Made by a program: the position numbers and the translations under genes. Source: Bradyrhizobium sp. AUGA SZCCT0176 (lineage in GTDB: Bacteria; Pseudomonadota; Alphaproteobacteria; Rhizobiales; Xanthobacteraceae). Taken from it: 64,000 bases of DNA. The notes under the pieces were generated by a model, which saw nothing but the letters and a program-made list of their open reading frames with translations, ran no database searches and had not been told where the DNA came from. This document shows, piece by piece, positions 1 to 10,814 of this stretch (positions are counted from its first letter, which is position 1; every line of letters begins with the position of its first letter). The stretch lies in NCBI RefSeq assembly GCF_018130145.1, contig NZ_JAFCMB010000001.1, positions 186,001 through 250,000 of the forward strand, in the 5' to 3' direction.

Positions 1-598
1 TGCCCGGCCGGATCGCGGTGCGCGCGATCAGTTCGATCACCGCCGAGAGCGCGAACTCGCGCGTCGGCTCGTCGCCGGACAGATGCATCGAGACGTTGCG
101 GCGGATCTTCGGCAAGGCCGCGACCAGGCGCGCAAGGCGATGGGCCTTGCGCTGCTCGCGGACCTTTTCCCAATCGGCGTGGTAGCGGTATTGCAGCCGG
201 CCGGCGGCGTCGACGCCGACCGCCTGCAGGTGCGAGGTCGGATCGGGCGAATAACGCACCTGCTGATAGGCCGGCGGCACCGCCATCGAGTTCAGGCGCC
301 GGATGGTACCGGCGTGGCGTATCGCCGTGCCGTTGGCGCGAACAAATGAATAGTTCTTGCCACGCTTGATGCGGCGGATCGTCAGCTCGTTCTGGTCGCC
401 GAGCTTGAGGCCGAGTTCCTGCGCCAGCGACTCGACCGTAATCTTCGGCTCATGCTTGGCGAGCTTTTCCTTCGGCGAGGGGATTTTGGCGGGCGCCTTC
501 AGCGGCGTTTTCGGCAACTGGCCAAGCGCTTCTGCCAAAGCGACGGCAGGATCAGCGGAATTGGGCCGCGTAGCCTCGAAATTCACCTGATCCATCAT
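1..598 (-). CDS. DNA topoisomerase IB, N-terminal part (runs off window)
   Basis: The reverse strand from an ATG at 598 reads without a stop to the window edge, giving about 199 residues. After a ~50-residue variable N-terminus it carries the conserved core of bacterial/poxvirus-type topoisomerase IB: RRIKRGKNYSF, NGTAIR, RRLNSMAVPPAYQ, SPDPTSHLQAVG and AAGRLQYRYHADWEKVRE. The family relaxes supercoils by nicking one strand through a 3'-phosphotyrosine. The catalytic domain, including the tyrosine, lies outside the window. A second ATG follows immediately at 595, so the exact start is uncertain. The gene is divergent from acsA. The family call is confident from motif content. Confidence 0.88.
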   Translation of the reverse strand, partial: MMDQVNFEATRPNSADPAVALAEALGQLPKTPLKAPAKIPSPKEKLAKHEPKITVESLAQELGLKLGDQNELTIRRIKRGKNYSFVRANGTAIRHAGTIRRLNSMAVPPAYQQVRYSPDPTSHLQAVGVDAAGRLQYRYHADWEKVREQRKAHRLARLVAALPKIRRNVSMHLSGDEPTREFALSAVIELIARTAIRPG

Positions 599-970
599 GA
601 CCGTCGTTGTCCTGCTCCGCCTGTTCTTCCGGTAATGCCGCTTGCTGCGGCTTGGTTCCGGCGGGGCCCTGTCACCCCGGAAACGCCATTTAGGGGGTAA
701 CGAACCCCTTTGCGAGTCCCGATTCCGCGATTAACGGTTATTGGATACCGGTCATGGGAGCCATTCGCGCGATAACGTTGATTTTGGGTCGCATCAAAAC
801 GCGAAAGTGATGGCCGGACCGGGCCGGCCGGGCCGTCCGGAAGCGCGGGAACCGACCAAGGTCGCAGATGTTTCCGCCTTGTCCGGGCCCCCTGCGACGC
901 CTAATCATCGTAATAATCAAGACGGCTTGCGACCGCTTACGGGTAGGGCTCGCAATCAGCGGAGGGGAAG
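599..970. other. Divergent intergenic region topoisomerase IB / acsA
   Basis: This stretch of about 370 bases separates two divergent genes and must hold both promoters. Short reading frames cross it in several frames, but none has family-like content or a good ribosome binding site. I recognise no riboswitch, repeat or operator here. The only clear signal is the purine-rich ribosome binding site GGAGGGG just before acsA. Confidence 0.5.
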
Positions 971-2923
<1,953 letters not shown>

Positions 2924-2950
2924 CGTGCAATAGGGTTGCCATCACTGCAA

Positions 2951-2979
2951 AGGGCTCCGAGATAACCGGAGCCCTTTTT
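2951..2979 (+). terminator. Rho-independent terminator of acsA
   Basis: A perfect 9-bp stem AGGGCTCCG/CGGAGCCCT with a 7-base loop is followed by five Ts. It lies 28 bases after the acsA stop and before the convergent DUF6600-like gene. Confidence 0.9.
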
Positions 2980-2998
2980 GTTTCGCCTCAACCGCCGC

Positions 2999-4531
2999 TC
3001 ACCGCGTGAGTGTCTTCCTCTCCGGCACGGTCACCGGCAGCGGCCGGGCCGCGGTCGGCGCTGCAGCGCCGACCGTCGTCTTGTTGAGGCCGCCGCCGCT
3101 CGGTGCCATGACCACCGGACTGGGATTCGGCCGCATCGGCGCTGAGATCGGCGGCGGCGGACGGTTCGGCAACTGCACCGGCTCCTTGATCCGCACATTG
3201 TCACCCGAGCCGTTGGGACGGATCACGTTCGGAATCCGCACATCGGGTTTGCCTGCCCCGGATGCCCCGCCAACCGGGTTGTGCCCGGTATGGCCGCCGT
3301 TCGACGACGGTGGATTGCCGACCGGCCGGCCGTCGCCGGTACCCGTAACCGGACCCGTCACCGGCGGTTTGCCGTCGCCGCCATGTGGCCGGTGGGCGTG
3401 GAGGCAGCGCCGCAGCGCAATGCCGGTGAGATTGGCGCAGGGATTTTCGGTTACCGGCGGCTTCGGCAACGGATCGGGCCTCGTCGGGAATACGCACAGA
3501 TTGCCCACCCGCACCATTCCCGGGCGGCAGTCCGGCAAGCGGCATACGCCATGGTCCATGAAAGTGCCGCGCGGACACACTGGCGGGACCACGACGACGA
3601 CCGGCGGACCATTGTCGATCGGCTGATCAAGACGCGGCGGCAGCGGCGACACAGGGTTGTGGACCGGCAACGGTTTGTATCCGCCGCCCTGCTTTGGGCC
3701 TACCTGTGGGCAGTCCGGAGCCACCGCACTCATGACGGCGAGGTTGTTCCAGATGAAATTCCAGTCGATCAAATTCTGCGCCAGGAACCAGGCCGGCCAC
3801 GGCGAGAAGAAGATGTCGATGTCGATCCACGGGCCGACCACGTATCCCGGCAACACGATCACAGTGATTCCATACACGAGCTTGATGTCGGTAACGTAGG
3901 TCGTCTGCGTCAGCAGCACCGGGATCTGCTGCGGCGGCGCCGCGCCGTTGCAGCCTTGCGCGAACTTCTGCGTCTCGACAAAGATCCAGTAAGCGGCACT
4001 GTTGAAGTCGGCGGTGGAAACCGTCTGAACATCTTGGTCGGGCAGCATCGGCGCCCAGCCGACCCATTCCGGCGACGTGCGCCAGACAACCCAACCCGGG
4101 CTGAACTCCGCACCTGGCGTCCATATCCATCCCATCTGTGCGTCAGACACCCAGCGGCCGTAGTGATGGACGATCGCGCCCCACGGCGTCTTGTCGTCGT
4201 AGTACCAGCCATATTTTGGGGTCTTGACCCAGTTGCAGGGCGGATACGGACGCCAGCCCTGCGGCGTCACCGTGGGAATCCACACCTCTCCGTATTTGGC
4301 GTGCTGGACAAAGCGGCCGTATTGCGTGAGCACGCCGCGGAATTCCTCCTGCAGCTTCGCAACGCCTTGCTGCGGCACGACGCTGACAGAGCCTTGGGCA
4401 GATTCTTGCGCAGGCGCTTGCGCGAAAGCTGACGGCGTTGATGCTGACAGCACGAGGACGGCAAGCGCTGCGGCGAACATCGCCGTGAGCATCGTCCTGG
4501 TCTTGATCGAGATGTTCCGGGCAAGGGTCAT
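2999..4531 (-). CDS. secreted DUF6600-like proline-rich protein (paralog 1)
   Basis: This is a protein of about 510 residues. I chose the ATG at 4531 because it follows AGGGAGCAATCATC and opens a typical signal peptide ending near SAFA; an in-frame upstream start at 4573 would overlap the neighbouring gene. The N-terminal half holds the aromatic repeats of DUF6600-like proteins: YGRFVQHAKYGEVWIPTV, YGWYYDDKTPWG, HHYGRWV, GWIWTPGAEFSPGWVVWR and WVGWAPM. The C-terminal ~200 residues are a low-complexity Pro/Gly-rich tail that probably lacks stable fold. It is the downstream partner of a second paralog, 13 bases away. The function is unknown; export to the periplasm or envelope is inferred from the leader. 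Confidence 0.8.
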   Translation of the reverse strand: MTLARNISIKTRTMLTAMFAAALAVLVLSASTPSAFAQAPAQESAQGSVSVVPQQGVAKLQEEFRGVLTQYGRFVQHAKYGEVWIPTVTPQGWRPYPPCNWVKTPKYGWYYDDKTPWGAIVHHYGRWVSDAQMGWIWTPGAEFSPGWVVWRTSPEWVGWAPMLPDQDVQTVSTADFNSAAYWIFVETQKFAQGCNGAAPPQQIPVLLTQTTYVTDIKLVYGITVIVLPGYVVGPWIDIDIFFSPWPAWFLAQNLIDWNFIWNNLAVMSAVAPDCPQVGPKQGGGYKPLPVHNPVSPLPPRLDQPIDNGPPVVVVVPPVCPRGTFMDHGVCRLPDCRPGMVRVGNLCVFPTRPDPLPKPPVTENPCANLTGIALRRCLHAHRPHGGDGKPPVTGPVTGTGDGRPVGNPPSSNGGHTGHNPVGGASGAGKPDVRIPNVIRPNGSGDNVRIKEPVQLPNRPPPPISAPMRPNPSPVVMAPSGGGLNKTTVGAAAPTAARPLPVTVPERKTLTR

Positions 4532-4544
4532 GATGATTGCTCCC

Positions 4545-5378
4545 TCACTTCGCGTTCGACGGCGTGCAGACATTCGGGACGTTGAAGTTCAACGTCTTCT
4601 GCCACACGAAATTGGAATTCTTCATCATCTGGACCATGAACCACGCCGGCCACGGACCGAATCCGATCTGCACATGGACGAACGGCCCGATCAGGTAGGG
4701 CGGCAGCACGATGACGACGATGCCGTCGACGAATTCGTACGCCGTGATCCATTTGGTCTGGCGTAGAATTACCGGAATGCGTTCGACCGGAGCCGACTTC
4801 GTCGCGTCGCAACCATTGTTGAACTTCGCGGTCTCGACGAATATCCACTGATCGCTGTTGTTGAACTGATCGGACGACATGCTGGGGAACGCCGGGTCCG
4901 GCGGCATCGGCGCCCAGCCCGTCCATTCGGGGCTGGACCGCCACACCACCCATCCGGGGCTGAACTCCGAACCGGGATCCCAAGCCCAGCCGATCTGCTG
5001 ATCCCAGAACCAGCGGCCATAGTGGTGCACGATCTGGCCCCACGGCGTCTTGTCGTCGTAGTACCAGCCATATTGTTTGGTCTTGACCCATTGGCACGGC
5101 GGATAGGGATGCCAGCCTTGCGGCGTGACCGTCGGTACCCACACCTCGCCGAAACGGGCGTGCTGCACGAAGCGTCCATATTGCGACAGCACCGCGCGGG
5201 CTTCGGCCTGCACCGGTTCGTCGCGAACCTCCTCCCTGACATCGTAGGAGGGTTGCGCCACGGCGGTTGCCGAAAGCGCTGATAGCCCCAGCAGCAATGC
5301 GGCCAGTATTGCTGTGAGGCGGCCGCCGCCGGCGCGGACGGCTCGGCGCAGCAAAACAATCTCAACCAATGCTCGCAT
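4545..5378 (-). CDS. secreted DUF6600-like protein (paralog 2)
   Basis: This 277-residue protein starts at the ATG at 5378, which follows CAGGAGTTCGTCTC. An upstream ATG at 5432 would add 18 residues ahead of the leader and is less likely. A hydrophobic signal segment ends near TAVA. The body repeats the paralog 1 pattern almost word for word: YGRFVQHARFGEVWVPTV, YGWYYDDKTPWG, HHYGRWFWDQQIGWAWDPG, EFSPGWVVWRSSPEWTGWAPM. It lacks the long Pro-rich tail. The two genes form one transcription unit and arose by tandem duplication. The molecular role is unknown; a cell-envelope role is only suggested by the nearby divergent L,D-transpeptidase. Confidence 0.8.
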   Translation of the reverse strand: MRALVEIVLLRRAVRAGGGRLTAILAALLLGLSALSATAVAQPSYDVREEVRDEPVQAEARAVLSQYGRFVQHARFGEVWVPTVTPQGWHPYPPCQWVKTKQYGWYYDDKTPWGQIVHHYGRWFWDQQIGWAWDPGSEFSPGWVVWRSSPEWTGWAPMPPDPAFPSMSSDQFNNSDQWIFVETAKFNNGCDATKSAPVERIPVILRQTKWITAYEFVDGIVVIVLPPYLIGPFVHVQIGFGPWPAWFMVQMMKNSNFVWQKTLNFNVPNVCTPSNAK

Positions 5379-5811
5379 GAGACGAACTCCTGCGCCCCGG
5401 AATTGGGCCGCAGCCAGTAGCCGCGTCGTCACGACGCCGCGTTCGGGGCTTCCGGTTTAATTTTTCGTCATGTTCGAGGCCTGGTACCGCCCGGCGCCCT
5501 TGCTGCCGCTCCTTTGGGCGAGGCCCCCGCCGCCTGGACCTGACGGCCTCACGCAATCGTCAGGGCGGCGACCGCTGCCCGGGACGTTTCCGGACGAGTG
5601 TTGTTTTCAAGTCATTTACTTTAATTCGAACATTTCCTTTGGTTCCCCCATCGAAACCAGTCTTGCGGCCGGCTTGGAAACCATCCGGTTAAGACACGCG
5701 GTTAAAAATGCGTGGGTGAGACGGCAAACCGGCATTTCCATTGGATTTTCCTTTGGAGGTTTGTGTGTGCATTTGAGGACCCCTGACGGGGCGATTGGGC
5801 GGGAGAAGTTG
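5379..5811. other. Divergent intergenic region before L,D-transpeptidase
   Basis: About 430 bases lie between the DUF6600-like start and the transpeptidase start. The left half is GC-rich; the right half (about 5600-5710) is locally AT-rich, as expected for promoters. The transpeptidase frame stays open back to 5470, but the residues there do not look like a leader. A GGAGG at 5755-5759 precedes a possible GTG start at 5767. No repeat or RNA motif was recognised. Confidence 0.4.
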
Positions 5812-6324
5812 ATGTCGATGAGGATTGCGGTGGCGCTGGCCGCCACCATCGGGATGGGCGTTTTGATGTCGTCGGCGGCCGAGGCGCGGCCCGAAATGGT
5901 CGGTATCCGCGGCGATTACACGCCGGGTACGATCGTCGTGAAGACCAACGAGCGCCGCCTCTATCTCATTCTCGAACAAGGCCGCGCCGTGCGCTATCCG
6001 GTCGGCGTCGGCCGCGCCGGCAAGCAGTGGGCCGGCACCACCCGCATCGACGGCAAGTATCAGAACCCGGCATGGTCGCCGCCCGCCGAAGTGAAGCGCG
6101 ACAAGCCGAACATGCCCAACGTCATTCCCGGCGGCTCGCCGAGCAACCCGATGGGCGTCGCGGCAATGACGCTCGCCGGCGGTGAATACGCCATCCACGG
6201 CACCAATGCGCCGGGCTCGGTCGGCGGTTTTGTCTCCTATGGCTGCATCCGCATGCTCAACGCCGATATTACCGACCTTTACCAGCGCGTTTCGGTCGGC
6301 ACGCAAGTGACGGTGACGCGCTGA
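5812..6324 (+). CDS. L,D-transpeptidase (YkuD domain), periplasmic
   Basis: This 170-residue protein has a cleavable signal peptide ending near AAEA (residue 25), followed by a YkuD catalytic domain. The domain shows the conserved HGTN (His129) and SYGCIRM (Cys145), the active-site cysteine of peptidoglycan L,D-transpeptidases. Such enzymes make 3-3 cross-links or attach proteins to peptidoglycan. I chose the ATG at 5812 because GGGAGAAG precedes it and it opens directly into the leader; ATG 5818 and GTG 5767 are alternatives. It is a stand-alone gene closed by a terminator. It is a different subtype from the second L,D-transpeptidase at 54.3 kb. Confidence 0.92.
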   Translation: MSMRIAVALAATIGMGVLMSSAAEARPEMVGIRGDYTPGTIVVKTNERRLYLILEQGRAVRYPVGVGRAGKQWAGTTRIDGKYQNPAWSPPAEVKRDKPNMPNVIPGGSPSNPMGVAAMTLAGGEYAIHGTNAPGSVGGFVSYGCIRMLNADITDLYQRVSVGTQVTVTR

Positions 6325-6353
6325 TCGGCATTCTCTGTTTTGAAATTTGAGAG

Positions 6354-6378
6354 AGCCGCGCATCGAGCGCGGCTTTTT
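6354..6378 (+). terminator. Rho-independent terminator of the L,D-transpeptidase
   Basis: An 8-bp perfect stem AGCCGCGC/GCGCGGCT with a 5-base loop is followed by TTTT. It sits between convergent genes and directly abuts the stop codon of the nuclease-like gene. Confidence 0.85.
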
Positions 6379-6966
6379 CTATTTCCCGGCGTTCGCGCAC
6401 CAGCCGTTGCGATGACCGCCGCTGTACCCGCGCCCATGGCCACCGGCAAGCAACGCAGCCGAGACGCTGGTGGTCTTCCTCGTCGCCACGTCGGCCACCA
6501 CCCGGCCGGCATACTTGTCCGGCCCGATATTCGAGATCGTGACCGCGCCTTCGCGGAGCAGGCCGCGCAGCGCGTCACTCGCGGCTTCCGCCATCTGCAA
6601 TTCCTGCGGACAGGCCGCCTTCAATTCCGGCGTGTCGATTCCGCGCAGGCGGACCCGCGTGTTCAGCGCGAGTCCATCCGGCAATTGCACCCGTGCCTCG
6701 AACGTGTCGCCATCGAAGGTGCGGATCACGTCGACGGCGTGACGCACATCGGGACTGCCAGCGCTCTTCCAGATTGTCTCGGCGTCGCGCGCCGCCTGGC
6801 TGTCGGCCGCGGGCGGAAACGGCCAATGCACCCAATGGCGCAGCGGCAGCATCGTCCCCGCGACAACCCCAATCACGAATACCCAGGGCAAGGCCGCTGC
6901 GAACCGGCGCCGCCAAGGACTTCGGTGCGGCGTTCGATAAGTATTTATTCTTTTATATGGGGACAT
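6379..6966 (-). CDS. membrane-anchored thermonuclease-family (SNase-like) protein
   Basis: This 195-residue protein has one N-terminal membrane segment (about residues 25-42) after a basic stretch, then a staphylococcal-nuclease-like domain. The recognisable motifs are FDGDTFEARV, RVRLRGIDTPELKAACPQE and DKYAGRVVADV. The Asp of GDT, the RGIDTPE motif and the Arg of YAGR match catalytic and metal-binding positions of the family. The domain is probably extracytoplasmic. The ATG at 6966 has no strong ribosome binding site. The gene is convergent with the L,D-transpeptidase, its stop adjoining that gene's terminator. Confidence 0.85.
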   Translation of the reverse strand: MSPYKRINTYRTPHRSPWRRRFAAALPWVFVIGVVAGTMLPLRHWVHWPFPPAADSQAARDAETIWKSAGSPDVRHAVDVIRTFDGDTFEARVQLPDGLALNTRVRLRGIDTPELKAACPQELQMAEAASDALRGLLREGAVTISNIGPDKYAGRVVADVATRKTTSVSAALLAGGHGRGYSGGHRNGWCANAGK

Positions 6967-7018
6967 ATTCCCAATATGGTGGAATGAGTCGGCTATTCCG
7001 GCAAGTTACCGCATCGCC

Positions 7019-7243
7019 TCAAAAATCCGAGGCGATGCCTTTGCGCTCCCAGTCGCCGTAACGGGTCGGCTCCGGCCCCTTCGGACCCTGCAATTCCTGC
7101 TGTGCCGCCGGAGCGGTGGTGGCTTCGGCAGCTTTCCGGCGCGCTTCGGCTTCGGCCAGCGCACGCCGGGCGGCCGGCGTCAGCAACTTGCCGGGGGCGG
7201 CGCCGGGAAGAGCTGCAGGCGGTGATCGGGGATCGTCGGTCAT
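7019..7243 (-). CDS. DUF1674 / SDHAF4-like succinate dehydrogenase assembly factor
   Basis: This 74-residue protein ends in GPEPTRYGDWERKGIASDF, the signature of DUF1674, the bacterial counterpart of eukaryotic Sdh8/SDHAF4. That factor binds the flavinylated SDHA subunit during complex II assembly. The N-terminal half is Ala/Pro-rich and probably flexible. I placed the start at ATG 7243 (MTDDPR); the frame extends to 7288, but the extra residues are not family-like. It is divergent from rsmB. The assembly role is transferred from the eukaryotic homolog. Confidence 0.85.
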   Translation of the reverse strand: MTDDPRSPPAALPGAAPGKLLTPAARRALAEAEARRKAAEATTAPAAQQELQGPKGPEPTRYGDWERKGIASDF

Positions 7244-7447
7244 GGCAAAATTTCCGGCAAAACTTTCCTGCGGCTGATCTCGTAGCACAGCGACGAACGC
7301 ATCGCCGGCATCACAATCATGAAATCGCCGGCGCGATTCTTACATTTGGCATATTCGCATGCCAAAGGAGTTTTTCATTTCCAAGTTCTTCACTTCAATG
7401 GCATGCGCCGAAACCCTGTTCAGCACCTTCCGAGATATTCCTTCTCC

Positions 7448-8794
7448 ATGCCCCCTTCAAGATTCGCAGTTCCTGCCGAAGTTCCCGGTCTCGCGGCGCG
7501 GCGCATAGCGGCCGACATTCTCGACGGCGTGCTGCACAAGCACCGCACCCTCGACGAGCAGCTCGACGGCGCCGGCGCCCATCCCGGATTGAAATCGCTC
7601 GCCGATCGCGACCGCGCGCTGATGCGGCGGCTGGTCGCAACGATCCTGCGGCGGCTCGGCACCCTCGGTCATTTATTGTCGCGCCTGCTCGATCGCGGCG
7701 TTCCGACCGACGCGCCGCGCGCGCAAAGCGCGCTGTTGATCGGCGCGGCGCAGATTCTCTGGATGGACGTGCCCGATCATGCCGCCGTCGACCTGTCGGT
7801 GCGGCTGGTGCAATCCGACCGACGCGCCGCGAAATATGCCGGGCTCGTCAATGCCGTGCTGCGGCGTTGTGCGCGCGAAGGCCAGCCGCTGATCGACGAA
7901 GTCAAGGCGCAGACGCTGGACATTCCGCCGTGGCTGCTGGCGCGCTGGATCGCGGCCTATGGCGAGACCACCGCGCGTGAGATGGCAATTGCGATCGGCC
8001 ATGAACCGTCGCTCGACATCACCGTCAAGTCGGACGCGCCGCAATGGGCGACCCGCCTGCACGGCGAAACGCTGCCGACCGGGACGGTGCGCACCCTGTT
8101 GCAGGGTTCCGTGACGATGCTGCCCGGTTTCACCGAAGGTCAGTGGTGGGTACAGGACGCCGCCGCTGCACTGCCGGCGCGGCTGTTCGGCGACCTCAAT
8201 GGCAAGAGCATCGTTGATCTCTGCGCCGCGCCCGGCGGCAAGACCGCCCAGCTCGCGCAAGCCGGCGCACGCGTCACCGCGGTCGATCGTTCGGCGCCGC
8301 GGATGACGCGGCTGCGCGACAATCTTTCGCGGCTGTCGCTGCAGGCCAATGACGTCGTGGCCGATGGCGCCGAATGGCCGGGCGGCGACGGCACGTTCGA
8401 CGGCGTCCTGGTCGACGCGCCCTGCACCTCGACCGGCACCATCCGGCGCCACCCGGATGTGGCCTGGCTGCGCCAGGAAACCGACATCGCGGCGCTGTCG
8501 GCGCTGCAGATCCGGTTGCTGAAAAAGGCGGTCGCCCTGCTCAAGCCGGGCGGGACGCTGGTCTATTGCACCTGTTCGCTGGAACCGGAAGAAGGCGAGC
8601 AGGCGGTGGCGGCGCTGCTCGCGACCGAATCAGGCGTGCGCCGCGCGCCGGTGGACGCCGGCGAAGTCGCAGGCCTTGCCGAGATCGTAACAGCGGACGG
8701 CGATTTGCGTACCCTGCCCTGCCATCTGCCCCACGACGACCCGCGGCTTGGCGGGCTGGATGGATTTTACGCCGCGCGGCTGGTTAAATCCTGA
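7448..8794 (+). CDS. rsmB: RsmB-type 16S rRNA (cytosine-C5) methyltransferase
   Basis: This is a protein of about 448 residues. The N-terminal NusB-like RNA-binding domain (about 20-150) is followed by a SAM-dependent methyltransferase domain with DLCAAPGGKTAQLA. The two catalytic cysteines sit in VDAPCTSTG (Cys326) and YCTCSLEPEEGE (Cys376, the nucleophile). Homologs methylate C967 of 16S rRNA in E. coli. The ATG at 7448 begins MPPSRF; the open frame reaches back to 7319 with an ATG at 7403, so the start is uncertain. It leads a same-strand run with the heparinase-like gene and purH. Confidence 0.93.
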   Translation: MPPSRFAVPAEVPGLAARRIAADILDGVLHKHRTLDEQLDGAGAHPGLKSLADRDRALMRRLVATILRRLGTLGHLLSRLLDRGVPTDAPRAQSALLIGAAQILWMDVPDHAAVDLSVRLVQSDRRAAKYAGLVNAVLRRCAREGQPLIDEVKAQTLDIPPWLLARWIAAYGETTAREMAIAIGHEPSLDITVKSDAPQWATRLHGETLPTGTVRTLLQGSVTMLPGFTEGQWWVQDAAAALPARLFGDLNGKSIVDLCAAPGGKTAQLAQAGARVTAVDRSAPRMTRLRDNLSRLSLQANDVVADGAEWPGGDGTFDGVLVDAPCTSTGTIRRHPDVAWLRQETDIAALSALQIRLLKKAVALLKPGGTLVYCTCSLEPEEGEQAVAALLATESGVRRAPVDAGEVAGLAEIVTADGDLRTLPCHLPHDDPRLGGLDGFYAARLVKS

Positions 8795-8910
8795 TTTTGC
8801 ACCTGTTTTTCGCGACCTTCGGGTGATTCGCGCACTTTCAAGATGGTGTCTTGGGCGCGTTTCCGGATTAAAAGGATTCGCCACAAGATCTCCTCCCATC
8901 AAGGTTAGGC

Positions 8911-10665
8911 GTGTCGGTCGCTCAACGCAGACGCATTACGACGCTGGTCGCGAGCCGCTTTGCGCGGGGCGTGATGGCGCGCGCCAGCGGCGGTACCGTC
9001 GGGCTGTCGCGGCTGTGGCCGGGCCGCGCCGACCGGCTGATCATCGCGCCGCATGATCTGCGCACCGCCGACGCCACCCGCGCCGCCGAAATCTACGCCG
9101 GCCGTTTCGTGTTCGCCGGCAAGATCGTGACCTGCCACGGCCGCTCGATCTTCGATCTCGAACCGCCGTCGGAAGATTGGGAAGTGGCGCTGCTCGGTTT
9201 CGGCTGGCTGCGCCATCTGCGCGCGGCCGATACCGCGCTGACCCGCGCCAACGCCCGTTCGCTGGTCGACGACTGGATTTCGAATCCCGGCCGCAAGCGG
9301 CCGCTCGAGCGCCGCGCCGATGTGCTGGCGCGCCGCGTCATCTCGCTGTTGTCGCAGGCCCCGCTGGTGCTCGGCGATACCGACGGCAAGTTCTATCGCA
9401 AATATCTGCGCGGGCTGACCCGCGAGATCCGCTATCTGCGCTACACCATGCTCGACATCGCCGACGGCGTGCCGCGGGTGCAGGTGCTGATCGCGCTTTG
9501 CTACGCCTCGCTGTGCCTCGCCAACCAGGCAAAACATATCCGCTCCGCGAGCCGGCGGCTGTCCGACGAATTGCAGCGGCAGATCCTGCCCGACGGCGGG
9601 CACATCTCGCGCAATCCCGGCGCGCTGGTCGAACTGCTCAGCGATATGCTGCCGCTGCGCCAGACCTTTGCCGCGCGCAATATCGCGCCACCTCCGGCGC
9701 TGCTCAACGCGATCGACCGCATGATGCCGATGCTGCGCTTCTTCCGCCATGGCGACGGCGCCTTTGCGCTGTTCAACGGCATGAGCAACGCGCCGAACGA
9801 TCTGGTGGCGACGCTGCTGGCCTATGACGACACCCACGGCGTGCCGATGGCGCACATGCCGCATACCGGCTTTCAGCGCCTCGATGCCGGCACCACCACC
9901 GTCATCATGGACACCGGCCCGCCGCCGCCGCCAAATATCAGCCAGGACGCGCATGCCGGCTGCCTTGCGTTCGAATTGTCCTCCGGGCCGAGCAGGATCG
10001 TCGTCAATTGCGGCATGCCCTCGACCGGCCGCGACAATTGGCGCGCCTTTGCGCGCAGCACCGCGGCGCATTCGACCCTGACCTATCACGAGACGTCGTC
10101 GTGCCAGTTCGTCGAGATATCGGCGATGAAGCGGCTGTTGCAGGGGGCGCCGGTGACCAGCGGCCCGGCCAATGTGGAAAGCTATCGCGAAGCGGTGGAG
10201 AGCGGCGATCTTCTGACCACATCGCATGACGGCTATCTGCCGCGATTTGGCGTCGTGCACCGCCGCGTGCTGATGATAGCGCCTGATGGCGCGCGGCTCG
10301 ACGGCGAGGATACGCTGTCGCCGGCGCCGGGCTCGCGCTTCAAGGGCAGCGGCACCGACTTTGCCTTGCGGTTTCACCTGCACCCGTCCGTGAAGGCGAG
10401 CCGGCTTTCCGACGCCCGCGGCGTCATGCTGGTGCTGCCCAACCGCGACGTCTGGACCTTCGAGGCGCTCGACGACAAGGTCGACCTCGAGGACAGCGTT
10501 TTCCTGGCCGGCAATGACGGCCCCCGCCGCACCGCCCAGATCGTGATCCGGCAGGATTCGCGGCAGGCAACCTCGATCCGCTGGAATTTTGTGCGCTCCT
10601 CGACCTCAGCCGCGGCCACCAACGCCCGCCGCAACGCCAGGCGCGAACCGGAATTGCCGTTGTAG
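8911..10665 (+). CDS. heparinase II/III family protein
   Basis: This 584-residue protein starts with GTG at 8911. An all-helical N-terminal half (about 1-300) is followed by a beta-rich heparinase II/III-like domain with MDTGPPPPP, VVNCGMP and STAAHSTLTYHETSSCQF. In lyases of this fold such histidine/tyrosine regions contribute to polysaccharide elimination. No signal peptide is evident. The substrate is unknown; in alphaproteobacteria this family usually sits between rsmB and purH, as here. The weak ribosome binding site (AAGG) leaves some doubt about the start. Confidence 0.88.
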   Translation: MSVAQRRRITTLVASRFARGVMARASGGTVGLSRLWPGRADRLIIAPHDLRTADATRAAEIYAGRFVFAGKIVTCHGRSIFDLEPPSEDWEVALLGFGWLRHLRAADTALTRANARSLVDDWISNPGRKRPLERRADVLARRVISLLSQAPLVLGDTDGKFYRKYLRGLTREIRYLRYTMLDIADGVPRVQVLIALCYASLCLANQAKHIRSASRRLSDELQRQILPDGGHISRNPGALVELLSDMLPLRQTFAARNIAPPPALLNAIDRMMPMLRFFRHGDGAFALFNGMSNAPNDLVATLLAYDDTHGVPMAHMPHTGFQRLDAGTTTVIMDTGPPPPPNISQDAHAGCLAFELSSGPSRIVVNCGMPSTGRDNWRAFARSTAAHSTLTYHETSSCQFVEISAMKRLLQGAPVTSGPANVESYREAVESGDLLTTSHDGYLPRFGVVHRRVLMIAPDGARLDGEDTLSPAPGSRFKGSGTDFALRFHLHPSVKASRLSDARGVMLVLPNRDVWTFEALDDKVDLEDSVFLAGNDGPRRTAQIVIRQDSRQATSIRWNFVRSSTSAAATNARRNARREPELPL

Positions 10666-10715
10666 AAACAACCGATCCTGCCGTTGTGAAACCCGCCGAA
10701 AACTGCTAACCGAGC

Positions 10716-10790
10716 CCTGCTCGCGCGACTGGCGACCTTGGATGGAGTACCATCGGGAAGCGCGGGACTAGCTGCCGCGCGCCTGGGCAC
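10716..10790 (+). promoter_or_regulatory. ZTP (pfl motif) riboswitch upstream of purH
   Basis: The leader shows the hallmarks of the pfl/ZTP aptamer in order. GCGCGACTGGCGA (10723-10735) comes first, then a variable hairpin (GATGG AGTA CCATC), then CGGGAAGCGCG closing the first stem, a short linker, and the conserved distal CCGCGCGCCTGGGCA (10775-10789). ZTP riboswitches sense the purine intermediate ZMP/ZTP, which accumulates when 10-formyl-THF is limiting; PurH consumes ZMP. GGGCA (10785-10789) can pair with TGCCC (10810-10814), enclosing the purH ribosome binding site GAGGA. This suggests translational control; that pairing is my inference. Confidence 0.85.
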
Positions 10791-10814
10791 CCCCTTTAAC
10801 CGAGGATCTTGCCC

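Noticed and set aside
5689..5705. A TTAA...TTAA pair resembling a CtrA box before the L,D-transpeptidase
   Set aside because: The spacer is 9 bases, not the required 7.
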